This document shows positions 61,831-64,000 of a DNA stretch of 64,000 nt, piece after piece; position 1 is the first letter of the stretch; each line of letters opens with the position of its first letter. The notes beneath the pieces were generated by a model. That model did no database searches. It had not been told where the DNA came from and was given only the letters and a program-made list of their open reading frames with translations. The stretch comes from Spirodela intermedia (taxonomy: Eukaryota > Streptophyta > Magnoliopsida > Alismatales > Araceae): the NCBI GenBank assembly GCA_902729315.2, contig LR746274.1:8647940-8711939 (forward strand), in the 5' to 3' direction. The translations under genes and the position numbers were made by a program.

Positions 61831-64000
61831 ATGGCCGAACAAACACTTTTAAATATCGTTCGGGAAGCTGTAGTAGGAAAGGTGGTAAACGATGTCATCC
61901 CTGGACTACTGAGCAGAGGCATGGAGTGGTTCAGGAATCTCCCTGCCTTAAGAGAAGACCCCGTCCGGGCGGTCCTCATCTCCACTGCGGATCTGGTCGG
62001 AGTGGAGAAAATCGATGGCTATGTGAGGCAGATCAGGGATTTCCTTGACGACGATACTGTGAGAATCCTGGGGATTCACGGAATGGGTGGTGTCGGGAAG
62101 ACCACCCTCCTCCAGAAGGTCAAAAACAACTTTCATGATATTGGAGCCGCTCAACGATTCAACCATGTTATATTTGTCACCGTGTCTCGTGCTCCCGAAA
62201 TCCTCACGATCCAGGAGCAGATCGTAAAGCAGCTTGATATAAAGTCAACGTCTTCAACGGAATACGGTACGGACATCTCCCAATTTTTATTAAATAAAAG
62301 GTTCTTACTATTGTTAGATGATGTATGGGAAGAGTTGAATTTGCACGATGTGGGAGTTCCTACTCCTTGTGCTGAGAACAAGTGCAAGATCATTTTGACG
62401 AGCCGATCTAAATCGGTGTGCTGTAAAATGGGCACTCCTAGAAAGTTATTGGAAGTGGAGCCCTTGAGCGAATCGGAGGCATGGATCCTCTTCAAAAAGA
62501 ACGTGGGTGGTGATGTAGATCTCGATCAACGTGATCAGGAAATATGTAGGCACGCAAAGGCTGTGGCAAAGAAATGTGGTGGCCTCCCGCTTGCCCTAAA
62601 AATCGTTGGTTGTACTATGGCAAATGCTTCCTCAGTTGGAGAGTGGCGGGAAGCTGAAAGGAATCTAACTCGGTCTCCCCATTTAGTGGAAGACATGAAA
62701 GAAAAGGTATTGTCTTTGTTAGAATTCAGCTTTGATAGACTACCAAATGATAACACGAAACAGTGCCTCCTTTATTGTTGCTTGTTCAAGGAAGATAAGA
62801 ACATCTCTATAACTGAATTGATTCACTATTGGATTGGAGAGGGATTCCTTGACAGTGAATACTCTAAAAGCACGAGTGAAGCAGAAGATAGGGGAAAAAC
62901 AATCATCAGTAGCCTCATTTCAGCTAGCTTGTTACAGAAGGGAGATAAAGTTGACAATTTTTCTTCACGTGATTTGTTGGGTGTGGATGATTCAGACAAG
63001 TATGTGAAGGTACATGATGTGGTGCGGGAGATGTGTTTGTGGCTGACATCAAGTGAGTCTGACAAGTATGGAAAATTTCTTCTACATCCAGGAATGAATA
63101 TTGATATTATTTCAGATTTAGAAAGGTGGAATGATGTAAGAAGAGTATCATTGTGTGACTTAGTGACTTGTCAGGAATTTTTACACCAAAATGAGGCAGA
63201 AATATGTCCAAACTTGGTGACACTATTATTAAATCATGTTCGCTTTGGAGAATTGTCAATTCCAACATGTTTTTTACGAAAGACAAAATCTCTTCGAGTC
63301 ATGGCATTAAAATCTTGTAATTTGACAAATATTTTGGAGGATATAAGCTCATTGCAAGAATTGAGATATTTAGATTTATCTAACTCAGAAGTTCAAAGCC
63401 TTCCAAATGTAATCAACTTATGTACAAGCTTACAATATTTGAATATATCAAAAATTGGATTACAAAGTCTTCCTAACATGGTTGATAAACTTGAGAAACT
63501 ATATTATTTGAATGTGTCACAAAATATGTTAGAAAGCCTTCCAGATTCAATCAGTGCTCTTATTAAATTAAGATATTTTGATGCATCATATACAAGGTTA
63601 ACAACACTTCCAAGTACCATCGGATCACTTGTAGAGTTAGAATATCTTGATTTGCAGTGTATACCATTACAAAAGCTTCCAGAAACAATTTGTGGCCTTG
63701 TGAATTTGAAAGATTTAAATATGTCAAAGACAAAATTACAAAACCTTTCAAATAATATTGGATCACTTGTGGAGTTAAAATATCTTGATTTGAAGAGTAC
63801 AGAGTTACAAAAGCTTCCAAATTCAATCGGTGACCTTGTGAATTTGAAATATTTAAATATGTCACATACAAAATTACAAAACCTCCCAAATAGCATTGGA
63901 TCACTTGGGGAGTTAGAATATCTTGATTTGGAGAGTACAGAATTACAAAAGCTTCCAGATTCAATTGGTGGCCTTGTGAAATTGAAATATTTAAAAATGT
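61831..64000 (+). CDS. NLR2: NB-ARC-LRR protein, open to the window end (partial)
   Basis: An open frame of 723 codons with no stop or intron, continuing past the window. The start MAEQTLLNIVREAVVGKVVN sits in the shared leader context. As in NLR1, only about 60 residues precede the linker (LVGVEKIDGYVRQIRDFLDD), so the full coiled-coil is absent. Motifs present: GMGGVGKTT, LLLLDDVWEE, KIILTSRSKS, CGGLPLALKIVG, CLLYCCLFKEDKN and KVHDVVREMCLWL. The NB-ARC part is very close to NLR1, but the first 40 residues differ clearly. LRRs begin near 63390 and are varied rather than uniform (LQSLPNVINLCTSLQYLNI, LESLPDSISALIKLRYFDA, LQKLPETICGLVNLKDLNM). This suggests the less altered, ancestral-like copy. 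As a plant intracellular immune receptor it would act in the cytosol as an ADP/ATP switch. Confidence 0.88.
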   Translation, partial: MAEQTLLNIVREAVVGKVVNDVIPGLLSRGMEWFRNLPALREDPVRAVLISTADLVGVEKIDGYVRQIRDFLDDDTVRILGIHGMGGVGKTTLLQKVKNNFHDIGAAQRFNHVIFVTVSRAPEILTIQEQIVKQLDIKSTSSTEYGTDISQFLLNKRFLLLLDDVWEELNLHDVGVPTPCAENKCKIILTSRSKSVCCKMGTPRKLLEVEPLSESEAWILFKKNVGGDVDLDQRDQEICRHAKAVAKKCGGLPLALKIVGCTMANASSVGEWREAERNLTRSPHLVEDMKEKVLSLLEFSFDRLPNDNTKQCLLYCCLFKEDKNISITELIHYWIGEGFLDSEYSKSTSEAEDRGKTIISSLISASLLQKGDKVDNFSSRDLLGVDDSDKYVKVHDVVREMCLWLTSSESDKYGKFLLHPGMNIDIISDLERWNDVRRVSLCDLVTCQEFLHQNEAEICPNLVTLLLNHVRFGELSIPTCFLRKTKSLRVMALKSCNLTNILEDISSLQELRYLDLSNSEVQSLPNVINLCTSLQYLNISKIGLQSLPNMVDKLEKLYYLNVSQNMLESLPDSISALIKLRYFDASYTRLTTLPSTIGSLVELEYLDLQCIPLQKLPETICGLVNLKDLNMSKTKLQNLSNNIGSLVELKYLDLKSTELQKLPNSIGDLVNLKYLNMSHTKLQNLPNSIGSLGELEYLDLESTELQKLPDSIGGLVKLKYLKM

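Overview
This is nuclear DNA from a flowering plant. The evidence is many short exons with GT..AG introns, plastid and mitochondrial targeting peptides, Ty1/copia and Ty3/gypsy remnants, and an NB-ARC-LRR immune-receptor locus. Several first exons are much richer in GC than the exons after them, and 5' leaders carry pyrimidine (CT)n tracts, which points to a monocot. The species cannot be fixed from the sequence. No bacterial-type operons, CRISPR arrays, rRNA genes or complete tRNA genes were seen. All exon models below were built by eye from splice sites and reading phase.

Left half (1-36 kb): ordinary gene space. In order: a decayed duplicate of part of gene 1 (about 1-760); a decayed gypsy integrase (about 1150-2010, minus); gene 1, a 524-aa plant protein with a predicted permuted papain-like fold (3240-7903, +); mitochondrial cardiolipin synthase (9282-12699, +); a Derlin (13186-17907, -); a small plant protein of unknown function (20742-21173, +); the plastid lipocalin LCNP/CHL (21637-24927, -); a decayed copia element (about 25480-27050, -); a Jagunal-like ER membrane protein (29014-31437, -, with a 5'UTR exon near 32592-32860); and a plastid-targeted membrane protein of unknown function (34582-35648, -).

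Right half (36.8-64 kb): intact DDRGK1/UFBP1 (36821-43138, +) is followed 0.6 kb later by NLR1 (43703-47887, +). Its leucine-rich region is a tandem array of 69-bp units. It stays open for 38 repeats, hits a TAG, and then continues as about 78 further decayed units to about 53287, where it runs straight into a copy of DDRGK1 intron 5. From 53.3 to 60.4 kb there are broken copies of DDRGK1 segments and a broken NLR N-terminus joined to a copy of the DDRGK1 3' flank. A second broken NLR start follows (61175), then NLR2 (61831 to the window end), which is open throughout the visible part. The arrangement suggests repeated co-duplication of a DDRGK1-NLR module followed by satellite-like expansion of the LRR exon.

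Most striking feature: the roughly 8-kb LRR array that is partly gene and partly satellite, with three nearly identical 276-bp higher-order units at 48166-48993. By function, three of the housekeeping genes (Derlin, the Jagunal-like gene, DDRGK1) encode ER-membrane quality-control or ER-organisation proteins. The Derlin upstream region has a one-mismatch match to the plant ER-stress element ERSE-II.
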